18,845 bases of DNA from Saccoglossus kowalevskii (Eukaryota > Hemichordata > Enteropneusta > Harrimaniidae): positions 240,516-259,360 of the forward strand of contig NW_003153250.1 of the NCBI RefSeq assembly GCF_000003605.2, written 5' to 3'. Both the position numbers and the translations under genes were made by a program. Positions 16,201 through 18,636 of this stretch are shown here, one piece after another. The notes under the pieces were generated by a model, which was not told the DNA's origin, did not search any database, and saw only the letters and a program-made list of their open reading frames with translations. The first letter of the stretch is position 1. Each line of letters begins with the position of its first letter.

Positions 16201-18636
16201 ATTTCAGAGTGAATCTTTCGTGGCATTATCGTTCATCTTTCTCTAACTTGTTCATTTCTTTGCCTCCATTCTTCACTACTTCTTTTCAGCCTGGTATTAT
16301 GCTAATAAACTTGGCAGAGGTGATGGTAGTAGAAGGGGTAAGGGGTTCCACTCCTTATTTCTAATTCAGCTTAGTTTCTTAGTTTTCTCCCATATCTGGT
16401 ACACCTATAATTTTCTTTCCCCCCCCCCCCCTTATAGTCTGCTGTGCATGGTTTACCCACTTTAAGTCTCTGTCATTGTGTACTTCAGCTTTCATCTGAG
16501 CTGCTTTCCATTAAAATGTACCAGAATCACCATCTTCTGAGTCGTATTGTGAAAACTGTTTTTATTTATTTAGCTCCTCTGCACTAGTTTGTAAAAGCTA
16601 TTCTAATTGATAGAAATTCCCTATGACATCACACTTTGCTGATCTTCAGCCAATCAGAAGAGTTTTCTGTAAGGAATGGATGGTAAATTATTGCAGGGCA
16701 GTTGTATTGCTTATTGTATTGTAGTGCCATTAATCACTCATCTTTAACTTCATATTTAACAGTAAAACATCACCTTAGTAAAATGCACAAGGTATAATCC
16801 CATTTCAATTCTTTTACATATAGGTGCTCATGATTCTGATTCTGAAAGCGACCTTTCAGTTGGTCGGGAACCAGACAACATGTCATTAGCCTCATCTCAT
16901 TCATCGGATGAAGATGACGATGGAAGTAGAGTGAAAAATACAACTGGACAAGACTGGCAGAAGATGCCAAATAAAGCAAATGGTATGACTCATCATAGTT
17001 CTTCTGCATGTAAATTAAATTTTTTCTTGCTCCAAATACTCGTTTCAACATCTGTTCACGCCTCCAATTAGCTTTACTCATTTGTGGCTAAAATTCTTCC
17101 CTCTTCCCTTCAAAATCAGATGTACATCCATCAAGGATGTTTATAATCTAAAAGCTTTGTTTCTCCCGGGACTGACTGATGCTTAGTTATCACATTGCTT
17201 GGTTCATATAGTGCTATGTAACTTTCTGTCACACGACACTTCATCAAATCATACATAGTCTCAGAATGAAATCTTGATAGGGGACAGTCCTTTCCATCAT
17301 CTTTGTCCTACTAGATCATGCTATTTGTCTTGATATTCACAGTACATGTCTCTAAAACCTAATCAGTTTACATTAATTACAACTGCATGTTTCTGCTTGT
17401 GTTATTAGAACGTATGAATGCTGTCAAAAATATCTATCCTTCCATGCACAGTACACCCAAAGGTAGGACCACTCTCTCTTCAACAATTTTTTTTTTGCAG
17501 CTCCCGTTAACTTTATAGAACTATATAGAACTATATAGAACTGACTCTTGCATGTTTTAGACTCTTGATGAACTTTGACCCCATTCATCATTTCAACTTT
17601 GCATTGGTAGAATCATTATATAATCACCTATTTCAAGTATATAGTCTTCATTTTCCAGCTCATGGGTGATTCCATTATATAGGAATGAGTGGGGGTGGTG
17701 GGTTTACATTACCGGTATGAGATTATGAGGAAGGGATGATCGCAATGAGTATCCTAGGGCATGATAACAGTTCTAACTTAGTTTCAACCCCTTCCACACA
17801 TCCACTCATCCAATCCTCATTTTAACCCAACTTTCTTTCTCTTGCAACCATTTATCATGTACCAGATGATGATGATGATGATTGGTGTTTTAGGCCTGGT
17901 AAGAATCCTCCTCCTTGGCACCCCAGAACAAAAAACACAGGTGTATATCATTTTGCATGTCTTGCACTGCTGCTTGTCTTGCACTCAAATTTTCATTCAC
18001 CCCTTACTCTAGTACCGAGTGGTGCTAGCCATGGATAGTAATGTTTTCTATATTTTCTCTGCCGCACATGCTCATTGCTTTAACTATTTCATTTTGTTTT
18101 TATTTTTCTCTTTGAACTCCAACACTTAACTGTTGTAACTTTTCACGAAGTAAATCTATGTATTGTGAAGTACATTGCTGGAAATAATTTTTGCTGGAAA
18201 GACATTTTGACTATTTCGTGTGAAGTTGATTTTCACTGAGTTTAATGTTAAATATGTATTTTTTTAACTGATTCATTCTTTCAGCGAAAATAAATCCCAA
18301 GTAAAAAAAGTAATTTACCGTAATTGTGTTAATTTTTCATAAATTTTTATCAAAGCCTGTGACAAATATTATGAACATTAGCAAAGAAATTATAAAAAAT
18401 AAATATATAAATTTATCATATGGTGCATCCAGGAAATAGTATGGAGTTCAAAGGAATAATTTGTGATACAAAAATGCATGGTTGTGCTTTGAATTTGACA
18501 GAGAAAATATGATATATGAATTGTTGTACGGGTTTGTTCCTTCATTTCTTTATTTTCACTTTCTCATTCATATCATCAATTCTTTTCTTCCCTTTCTTCA
18601 TCTACTAATTTTCAGTTGACTGGAATTTCAATCCTG
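1074..18636 (+). CDS. Celsr: Celsr/Flamingo seven-pass cadherin adhesion GPCR, partial multi-exon gene (internal part)
   Basis: This entry spans all exons listed separately below; about 3.5 kb is coding. The joined reading frame runs through half a LamG domain, EGF and laminin-EGF modules, a HormR domain, a GAIN domain with GPS, seven membrane helices and a long cytoplasmic tail. That order is diagnostic of Celsr/Flamingo. Family members are plasma-membrane receptors that form homophilic contacts through their cadherin repeats and organise planar cell polarity with Frizzled and Van Gogh; they also guide axons and dendrites. Family-typical stretches include [68 protein letters not shown] and MHSTPKG. 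Every intron is GT-AG and phases match across each junction. The start codon, cadherin repeats and stop codon are outside the window. No frameshift or premature stop was found on the main path. Confidence 0.97.
1221..1535 (+). other. Intron carrying a 54-bp tandem duplication
   Basis: A 315-nt phase-0 intron between the two LamG exons. Its 3' half is largely made of a two-copy tandem repeat (1401-1508), listed separately. The acceptor is TTTAG at 1535. Nothing else is recognisable. Confidence 0.85.
1401..1508. repeat. 54-bp tandem duplication, two copies
   Basis: Copy 1 is about 1401-1454 and copy 2 about 1455-1508. Both contain TCATTCACTGTTTCAA, GGTCCCAA and a GAAAT block in the same order, with scattered substitutions. 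The second copy ends about 27 bp before the 1536 acceptor. It is a simple local duplication inside an intron. Confidence 0.85.
1536..1649 (+). CDS. Celsr: Celsr exon: C-terminal strands of LamG domain
   Basis: 114 nt, 38 codons, phase 0 on both sides. The peptide [13 protein letters not shown]...VVGGLP...FIGCVQ has the usual LamG ending, with hydrophobic strands, a V-G-G-L-P turn and the F-x-G-C-V cysteine that pairs with a cysteine in the next exon. The acceptor is TTTAG at 1535 and the donor is GTGAGT at 1650. Confidence 0.92.
1650..4072 (+). other. Long intron (2.4 kb), no gene content seen
   Basis: AT-rich phase-0 intron, the longest in the window. Open frames on either strand lack protein-like composition and splice support. 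A tandem GTTAAC palindrome (GTTAACGTTAACGTT) lies near 2779-2793. I found no exon, RNA gene or large repeat by eye. The intron ends in TACTCAG at 4072. Confidence 0.8.
4073..4253 (+). CDS. Celsr: Celsr exon: end of LamG plus hydroxylation-consensus EGF
   Basis: 181 nt, phase 0 in and phase 1 out. The first ~28 residues ([10 protein letters not shown]...DVWVGTARD) close the LamG fold. The rest begins an EGF domain: [13 protein letters not shown], then [15 protein letters not shown]. The segment [12 protein letters not shown] fits the Asp/Asn beta-hydroxylation consensus C-x-[DN]-x4-[FY]-x-C-x-C. The acceptor is CTCAG at 4072 and the donor GTATGT at 4254. The open frame extends upstream through intron sequence, which is not coding. 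Confidence 0.95.
4254..5172 (+). other. Intron, AT-rich, with a possible foldback remnant
   Basis: 919-nt phase-1 intron. Near 4743-4778 a short stretch resembles the left arm of the large hairpin at 5961, with about three quarters of positions matching. Otherwise it is simple AT-rich sequence. No exon is recognised. It ends CTGCTATAG at 5172. Confidence 0.75.
5173..5444 (+). CDS. Celsr: Celsr exon: EGF end, second EGF, start of laminin EGF
   Basis: 272 nt, phase 1 in and phase 0 out, 90 full codons. It completes the previous EGF ([10 protein letters not shown]), then encodes another EGF ([11 protein letters not shown]...[17 protein letters not shown]). It then enters the laminin-type EGF with the family signature [20 protein letters not shown] and [11 protein letters not shown]. 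The N-K-T triplet is a potential N-glycosylation site. Cysteine spacing closely follows Celsr proteins. The acceptor is ATAG at 5172 and the donor GTAAGT at 5445. Confidence 0.97.
5533..5711. mobile_element. Degraded MITE-like element (copy related to 8808-9018)
   Basis: The left end contains GTTATTTTTGCTTGCAATTT and then ATTTTCGC. The right end contains TAAAATAAAGTATTTTACAG. These ends are inverted relative to each other and match the terminal inverted repeats of the cleaner copy at 8808-9018. No coding capacity is visible. The outer left boundary is eroded, so coordinates are approximate. Confidence 0.55.
5961..6110. mobile_element. 150-bp hairpin element with ~50-bp inverted arms
   Basis: The left arm (about 5961-6009) runs from ATGAGGTTATTACGAGG through GATACCTCAAAGTATGCAC to GACAGTAC. 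The right arm (about 6054-6110) is its near-perfect reverse complement, starting GTACTGTC and including GAGGTATCCTC and TAATAACCTTATTATT. A spacer of ~45 nt separates them. A transcript would fold into a long hairpin. This is typical of a foldback MITE. A minus-strand open frame over it is not protein-like. Confidence 0.75.
6321..6388. repeat. Small hairpin with 12-bp perfect stem
   Basis: CCAGGCAATAGT at 6329-6340 is perfectly complementary to ACTATTGCCTGG at 6369-6380, with a 28-nt loop. Weaker pairing (CCAT with ATGG) extends both arms to about 22 nt. The geometry resembles a small precursor hairpin, but no expression evidence can be read from sequence. It may instead be a short inverted repeat of transposon origin. 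Confidence 0.45.
6462..6645 (+). CDS. Celsr: Celsr exon: laminin-type EGF module
   Basis: 184 nt, phase 0 in and phase 1 out. The peptide [18 protein letters not shown]...[18 protein letters not shown]...[11 protein letters not shown] is a laminin EGF with eight-cysteine spacing. The [10 protein letters not shown] and PFAEVT runs are near-diagnostic of Celsr. The acceptor is TGTAG at 6461 and the donor GTAAGT at 6646. In the protein it sits directly before the HormR domain. Confidence 0.97.
6646..6929 (+). other. Intron between laminin EGF and HormR exons
   Basis: 284-nt phase-1 intron, AT-rich, ending TTTGCAG at 6929. Nothing else is recognised. Confidence 0.85.
6930..7126 (+). CDS. Celsr: Celsr exon: hormone receptor motif (HormR) domain
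   Basis: 197 nt, phase 1 in and phase 0 out. The peptide includes [30 protein letters not shown] and [13 protein letters not shown]. Those cysteines, the G-x-x-x-R-x-C motif and the W in the G-W-L turn are the HormR pattern found before GAIN domains in adhesion GPCRs. N-C-T is a potential glycosylation site. The acceptor is TTGCAG at 6929 and the donor GTGAGG at 7127. A minus-strand open frame over this exon is a shadow. Confidence 0.96.
7310..7519 (+). CDS. Celsr: Celsr exon: N-terminal GAIN domain (helical subdomain A)
   Basis: 210 nt, 70 codons, phase 0 at both ends. The sequence begins [20 protein letters not shown] and ends [15 protein letters not shown]. The helical, charged composition and the G-F-x-L-T/S-A-T-Q-D motif match GAIN subdomain A of Celsr proteins. 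N-L-T is a potential N-glycosylation site. The acceptor is ATTGCAG at 7309 and the donor GTAAGT at 7520. Confidence 0.95.
7520..7961 (+). other. Intron within GAIN-coding region
   Basis: 442-nt phase-0 intron, AT-rich with A and T runs around 7850-7880. No repeat or alternative exon is recognised. It ends ACTATGTAG at 7961. Confidence 0.85.
7962..8145 (+). CDS. Celsr: Celsr exon: GAIN domain, second helical segment
   Basis: 184 nt, phase 0 in and phase 1 out. It reads [20 protein letters not shown], then [21 protein letters not shown] and PFALVTPNI. The W-x-x-I-Q-Q, G-G-T-A and V-T-P-N-I motifs match Celsr GAIN subdomain A and its passage to subdomain B. The acceptor is TGTAG at 7961 and the donor GTAAGT at 8146. 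Confidence 0.95.
8146..9074 (+). other. Intron containing a MITE
   Basis: 929-nt phase-1 intron. Its 3' part carries the MITE-like element 8808-9018. The open frame at 8446-8664 shows no family content and no splice support. It ends CTTTCAG at 9074. Confidence 0.85.
8808..9018. mobile_element. MITE-like element, ~211 bp with ~41-bp terminal inverted repeats
   Basis: The left terminus (8808-8848) starts TACTGTGGAATACTTTAT and ends ATTTTCGCTG. The right terminus (8977-9018) is close to its reverse complement, ending AAAGTATTCTACAGTA. Both ends border TA, consistent with a TA target duplication. There is no open frame for a transposase. Related copies lie at ~5533-5711 and ~18159-18322. The superfamily is not determinable here; TA duplication would fit Tc1/mariner-type mobilisation. 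Confidence 0.75.
9075..9324 (+). CDS. Celsr: Celsr exon: GAIN domain (subdomain B start)
   Basis: 250 nt, phase 1 in and phase 2 out. It reads [20 protein letters not shown], then TVKLPSDIL and [19 protein letters not shown]. The F-x-G-A-x-[IL]-P-x-Y-[DE] and [LM]-L-P-x-[SN]-Y-D runs are characteristic of Celsr GAIN domains. The linker between them is variable in the family and is short and acidic here. The acceptor is TTTCAG at 9074 and the donor GTAAGT at 9325. Confidence 0.95.
9325..9724 (+). other. Intron within GAIN-coding region
   Basis: 400-nt phase-2 intron ending TTTGCAG at 9724. Nothing recognisable beyond AT-rich sequence. Confidence 0.85.
9725..9895 (+). CDS. Celsr: Celsr exon: GAIN subdomain B into GPS
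   Basis: 171 nt, phase 2 at both ends. The peptide [12 protein letters not shown], then [10 protein letters not shown] and [10 protein letters not shown] gives the beta strands of GAIN-B and the first GPS cysteine followed by Y-W. N-R-S before it is a potential glycosylation site. The acceptor is TTTGCAG at 9724 and the donor GTAAGT at 9896. Confidence 0.96.
10104..10236 (+). CDS. Celsr: Celsr exon: GPS autoproteolysis motif and tethered agonist
   Basis: 133 nt, phase 2 in and phase 0 out. It contains [26 protein letters not shown] and the stalk DVSPTP. The W-S-x-x-G-C and C-x-C spacing is the GPS signature. The expected cleavage tripeptide reads H-M-T, compatible with the H-[LM]-[ST] rule, so self-cleavage between M and T is plausible. 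The strand TQFAVLM would then be the tethered agonist (Stachel). N-K-S is a potential glycosylation site. The acceptor is TTATAG at 10103 and the donor GTAAGT at 10237. Confidence 0.96.
10237..10807 (+). other. Intron between GPS and first membrane helix
   Basis: 571-nt phase-0 intron. It holds one CCAGAGGGCGGTATGC motif near 10452 that recurs in inverted form near 11575. AT-rich elsewhere. It ends ATCACAG at 10807. The frame of the preceding exon runs to a stop at 10263-10265, so intron retention would truncate the receptor before the membrane. Confidence 0.8.
10808..11011 (+). CDS. Celsr: Celsr exon: transmembrane helices 1 and 2
   Basis: 204 nt, 68 codons, phase 0 at both ends. TM1 is about residues 8-34 ([20 protein letters not shown] and following). 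The first intracellular loop is [11 protein letters not shown], where the R-S-N is conserved in adhesion GPCRs. TM2 is [20 protein letters not shown]. The acceptor is TCACAG at 10807 and the donor GTAAGT at 11012. Confidence 0.97.
11012..11640 (+). other. Intron between TM2 and TM3 exons
   Basis: 629-nt phase-0 intron. It contains a GCATACTGCCCTCTAGAGG motif near 11573-11591 that matches, inverted, the one near 10452. The open frame at 11203-11409 is not family-like and lacks splice support. It ends TGTTTACAG at 11640. Confidence 0.85.
11641..11879 (+). CDS. Celsr: Celsr exon: transmembrane helices 3 and 4
   Basis: 239 nt, phase 0 in and phase 2 out. TM3 carries the conserved FVC cysteine (partner of the ECL2 cysteine) and [19 protein letters not shown], the most conserved TM3 stretch of adhesion GPCRs. 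ICL2 is [13 protein letters not shown]4 is [18 protein letters not shown], with the G-x-G-x-P motif. The extracellular loop 2 start is [14 protein letters not shown]. The acceptor is TTTACAG at 11640 and the donor GTAAGT at 11880. Confidence 0.98.
11880..12364 (+). other. Intron within extracellular loop 2
   Basis: 485-nt phase-2 intron, AT-rich, ending TTCTAATAG at 12364. Nothing else is seen. Confidence 0.85.
12365..12431 (+). CDS. Celsr: Celsr exon: extracellular loop 2 and start of TM5
   Basis: 67 nt, phase 2 in and phase 0 out. The peptide [20 protein letters not shown] is the ECL2/TM5 signature of adhesion GPCRs: C-W-L-S with the disulfide cysteine, then L-I-W-x-F-x-G-P. It is too short to appear as a long open frame but is unmistakable. 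The donor is GTAAGC at 12432. Confidence 0.96.
12633..12712 (+). CDS. Celsr: Celsr exon: end of TM5 and third intracellular loop
   Basis: 80 nt, phase 0 in and phase 2 out. [20 protein letters not shown] closes TM5 and begins ICL3, followed by PEFSTL. The acceptor is TCTTTAG at 12632 and the donor GTAAGT at 12713. The following intron splits ICL3 and carries a 9-nt microexon candidate. Confidence 0.93.
13028..13036 (+). CDS. Celsr: Candidate 9-nt microexon in intracellular loop 3
   Basis: A long C/T-rich tract ending TCTACTCATAATAG abuts CACATTGAT, which is followed at once by a consensus donor GTAAGT (13037). Nine nucleotides keep the frame. Inserted between the phase-2 neighbours they change ...STL-K-SGL... 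to ...STL-N-T-L-I-SGL..., adding three residues and changing one. Neural microexons in other genes have this size and this kind of upstream pyrimidine tract. It could also be a chance acceptor/donor pair; transcripts are needed to decide. Confidence 0.55.
13137..13285. mobile_element. Palindromic (foldback) repeat element
   Basis: TTATTCGCTGGTTTTTAATT near 13137 and AATTAAATGCCAGCGAAAATA near its other end (13267-13287) form inverted arms of about 20 bp with one or two mismatches. TTTTCGCGAATAAGT and repeated GTGAAATT blocks lie between them. There is no coding capacity. It resembles a short non-autonomous DNA element distinct from the 8808 family, although both use a TTCGCTG core. Confidence 0.55.
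13729..13897 (+). CDS. Celsr: Celsr exon: transmembrane helices 6 and 7
   Basis: 169 nt, phase 2 in and phase 0 out. TM6 is [20 protein letters not shown] with the T-W-x-x-G motif. ECL3 is NQDVGMF. TM7 is [20 protein letters not shown], including the F-x-x-x-N-x-x-Q-G motif of adhesion GPCRs. The helix-8 start VFNEK follows. The acceptor is TTTTCAG at 13728 and the donor is GTATCA at 13898, a weaker donor than the others. Confidence 0.97.
13898..14269 (+). other. Intron after TM7
   Basis: 372-nt phase-0 intron with no recognisable content, ending ATGCTGCAG at 14269. If its weak donor were ignored, the frame would run on to a stop at 13943-13945, giving a tail of about 15 residues. Confidence 0.85.
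14270..14359 (+). CDS. Celsr: Celsr exon: helix 8 and basic juxtamembrane segment
   Basis: 90 nt, 30 codons, phase 0 at both ends: [20 protein letters not shown] followed by [10 protein letters not shown]. It corresponds to the basic helix-8 region after TM7, where vertebrate members have ...KEVRK.... The acceptor is CTGCAG at 14269 and the donor GTAAGT at 14360. Confidence 0.92.
14507..14705 (+). CDS. Celsr: Celsr exon: Ser/Thr-rich cytoplasmic tail
   Basis: 199 nt, phase 0 in and phase 1 out. The peptide runs [20 protein letters not shown], a block very rich in Ser and Thr (positions ~20-40), then [20 protein letters not shown] and VVPEFATA. It is probably disordered and a good phosphorylation target. 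The acceptor is TATACAG at 14506 and the donor GTATGT at 14706. Reading past the donor gives a stop at 14729-14731. Confidence 0.88.
14706..15769 (+). other. Intron in the tail region, with G15 tract
   Basis: 1,064-nt phase-1 intron. It has a run of 15 G (14881-14895) and a possible 27-nt in-frame exon at 14777-14803, both discussed in findings. The minus-strand open frame at 15398-15691 and the plus-strand frame near 15126-15202 are not recognised as real genes. It ends TCCGACAG at 15769. Confidence 0.75.
14881..14895 (+). repeat. G15 homopolymer
   Basis: Fifteen consecutive G on the + (transcript) strand, in the intron before the 48-nt tail exon. It may form a G-quadruplex in RNA or pair with the C13 tract at 16419-16431. 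Such runs are often length-polymorphic. Confidence 0.9.
15770..15817 (+). CDS. Celsr: Celsr tail exon, 48 nt, phase 1-1
   Basis: Joined in phase 1 it reads (P)[15 protein letters not shown] and ends with one base of a Gly/Asp codon. The acceptor is TTTCCGACAG at 15769 and the donor GTATGC at 15818. The codons look protein-like, and the aromatic/Asn-Pro composition continues the preceding LYRPDGY theme. The length divides by three and flanking phases are equal, so it can be skipped in frame. Confidence 0.78.
16098..16142 (+). CDS. Celsr: Celsr tail exon, 45 nt, phase 1-1
   Basis: It reads (D/H)[14 protein letters not shown] plus one base. The acceptor is CATTACAG at 16097 and the donor a perfect GTAAGT at 16143. 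Symmetric phase-1 exon. It leads into the acidic block two exons later, in line with the acidic central tail of other Celsr proteins. Confidence 0.82.
   Translation: MQILVKPILRMSVY
16290..16337 (+). CDS. Celsr: Celsr tail exon candidate, 48 nt, phase 1-1, basic insert
   Basis: A strong pyrimidine tract (CTTCACTACTTCTTTTCAG) precedes 48 nt reading (A)[15 protein letters not shown] plus one base, followed by donor GTAAGG at 16338. It fits in phase between the 45-nt and the 159-nt exons, adding 16 residues and replacing the junction Gly with Ala. It is probably a cassette, because without it the neighbours also join cleanly. The insert is basic and Gly-rich, unlike its acidic neighbours. Confidence 0.68.
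16338..16823 (+). other. Intron in the tail region, with C13 tract
   Basis: 486-nt phase-1 intron. A C13 run sits at 16419-16431. Several pyrimidine-AG acceptor look-alikes follow, but none opens an in-frame exon with a good donor. It ends TTTACATATAG at 16823. Confidence 0.8.
16419..16431 (+). repeat. C13 homopolymer
   Basis: Thirteen consecutive C on the + strand, followed by TTATAG. It is complementary to the G15 run at 14881-14895; three small tail exons lie between them. Confidence 0.9.
16824..16982 (+). CDS. Celsr: Celsr tail exon, 159 nt: conserved acidic/serine block
   Basis: It reads (G)[20 protein letters not shown], then [15 protein letters not shown] and [13 protein letters not shown]. 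The motifs H-D-S-D-S-[ED]-S-[ED]-L-S and A-S-S-H-S-S-D are the best conserved part of the cytoplasmic tail in Celsr proteins and anchor this region to the gene. Acidic Ser-rich sites suggest casein kinase 2 targets. The acceptor is ACATATAG at 16823 and the donor GTATGA at 16983. Phase 1-1. Confidence 0.92.
16983..17408 (+). other. Intron in the tail region
   Basis: 426-nt phase-1 intron. A strong unused acceptor lies at 17119 (pyrimidine tract then AATCAG), giving a short frame to a stop; see findings. The intron ends GTGTTATTAG at 17408. Confidence 0.8.
17409..17462 (+). CDS. Celsr: Celsr tail exon, 54 nt, with HSTPKG motif
   Basis: It reads (E)[17 protein letters not shown] plus one base (G). 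The HSTPK motif directly downstream of the acidic block is shared with vertebrate Celsr tails as I recall them, which supports the exon strongly. The acceptor is TTATTAG at 17408 and the donor GTAGGA at 17463. Phase 1-1. Confidence 0.87.
17463..17865 (+). other. Intron in the tail region, with short tandem repeat
   Basis: 403-nt phase-1 intron. A ten-base unit (CTATATAGAA) is repeated about three times near 17510-17541. A T-rich acceptor look-alike sits at 17500, but only 38 nt after the previous donor. The intron ends with a long C/T tract and GTACCAG at 17865. Confidence 0.8.
17866..17898 (+). CDS. Celsr: Celsr tail exon, 33 nt (optional longer form to 17940)
   Basis: It reads [11 protein letters not shown] plus one base (G), phase 1-1. 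The acceptor is TGTACCAG at 17865 and the donor GTAAGA at 17899. The frame stays open past this donor. A second, weaker donor GTGTAT at 17941 is also phase 1 and would extend the exon to 75 nt, adding the Pro/Trp-rich [14 protein letters not shown]. The Asp run comes from a GAT repeat. The exon resembles the 21-nt exon at 18616 (D-W-x-F-x-P-G). Confidence 0.65.
17899..18615 (+). other. Intron in the tail region, containing a MITE-like copy
   Basis: 717-nt phase-1 intron. It holds the inverted-repeat element ~18159-18322. It ends with a long C/T-rich tract and AATTTTCAG at 18615. Confidence 0.8.
18159..18322. mobile_element. MITE-like element, third family member
   Basis: The left end TATTGTGAAGTACATTGCTG and following AATTTTTGCTGG pairs imperfectly with the right end CAGCGAAAATAAATCCCAAG...TTTACCGTA. 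Inner sequence CACTGAGTTTAATGTTAAATA matches the 8808 copy (GATGAGTTTAATGTGAAATA). It is non-coding and the boundaries are approximate. Confidence 0.6.
18616..18636 (+). CDS. Celsr: Celsr tail microexon, 21 nt, phase 1-1
   Basis: It reads (V)DWNFNP plus one base (G). The acceptor has a very long C/T-rich tract ending TTTTCAG at 18615, and the donor is GTAAGA at 18637. At 21 nt it keeps the frame and fits the neural microexon size class. Its D-W-x-F-x-P-G pattern repeats that of the 33-nt exon. The frame also stays open for 46 codons past the donor, so a longer form cannot be excluded. Confidence 0.6.

Noticed and set aside
16160-16215. Two acceptor-like TTTCAG sites after the 45-nt exon
   Set aside because: Both open in phase 1 directly onto stop codons (GGC TAG and TGA).
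16640-16670. 19-nt exon-like unit between TTGCTGATCTTCAG and GTAAGG
   Set aside because: Splice signals are good, but 19 nt would shift the frame of the downstream conserved acidic exon. Kept only as a possible poison exon.
17501-17541. T-rich acceptor TTTTTTGCAG leading to frame [12 protein letters not shown] and a stop
   Set aside because: It lies only 38 nt after the 17462 donor, too short for a normal intron, and the coding part is mostly a ten-base tandem repeat.
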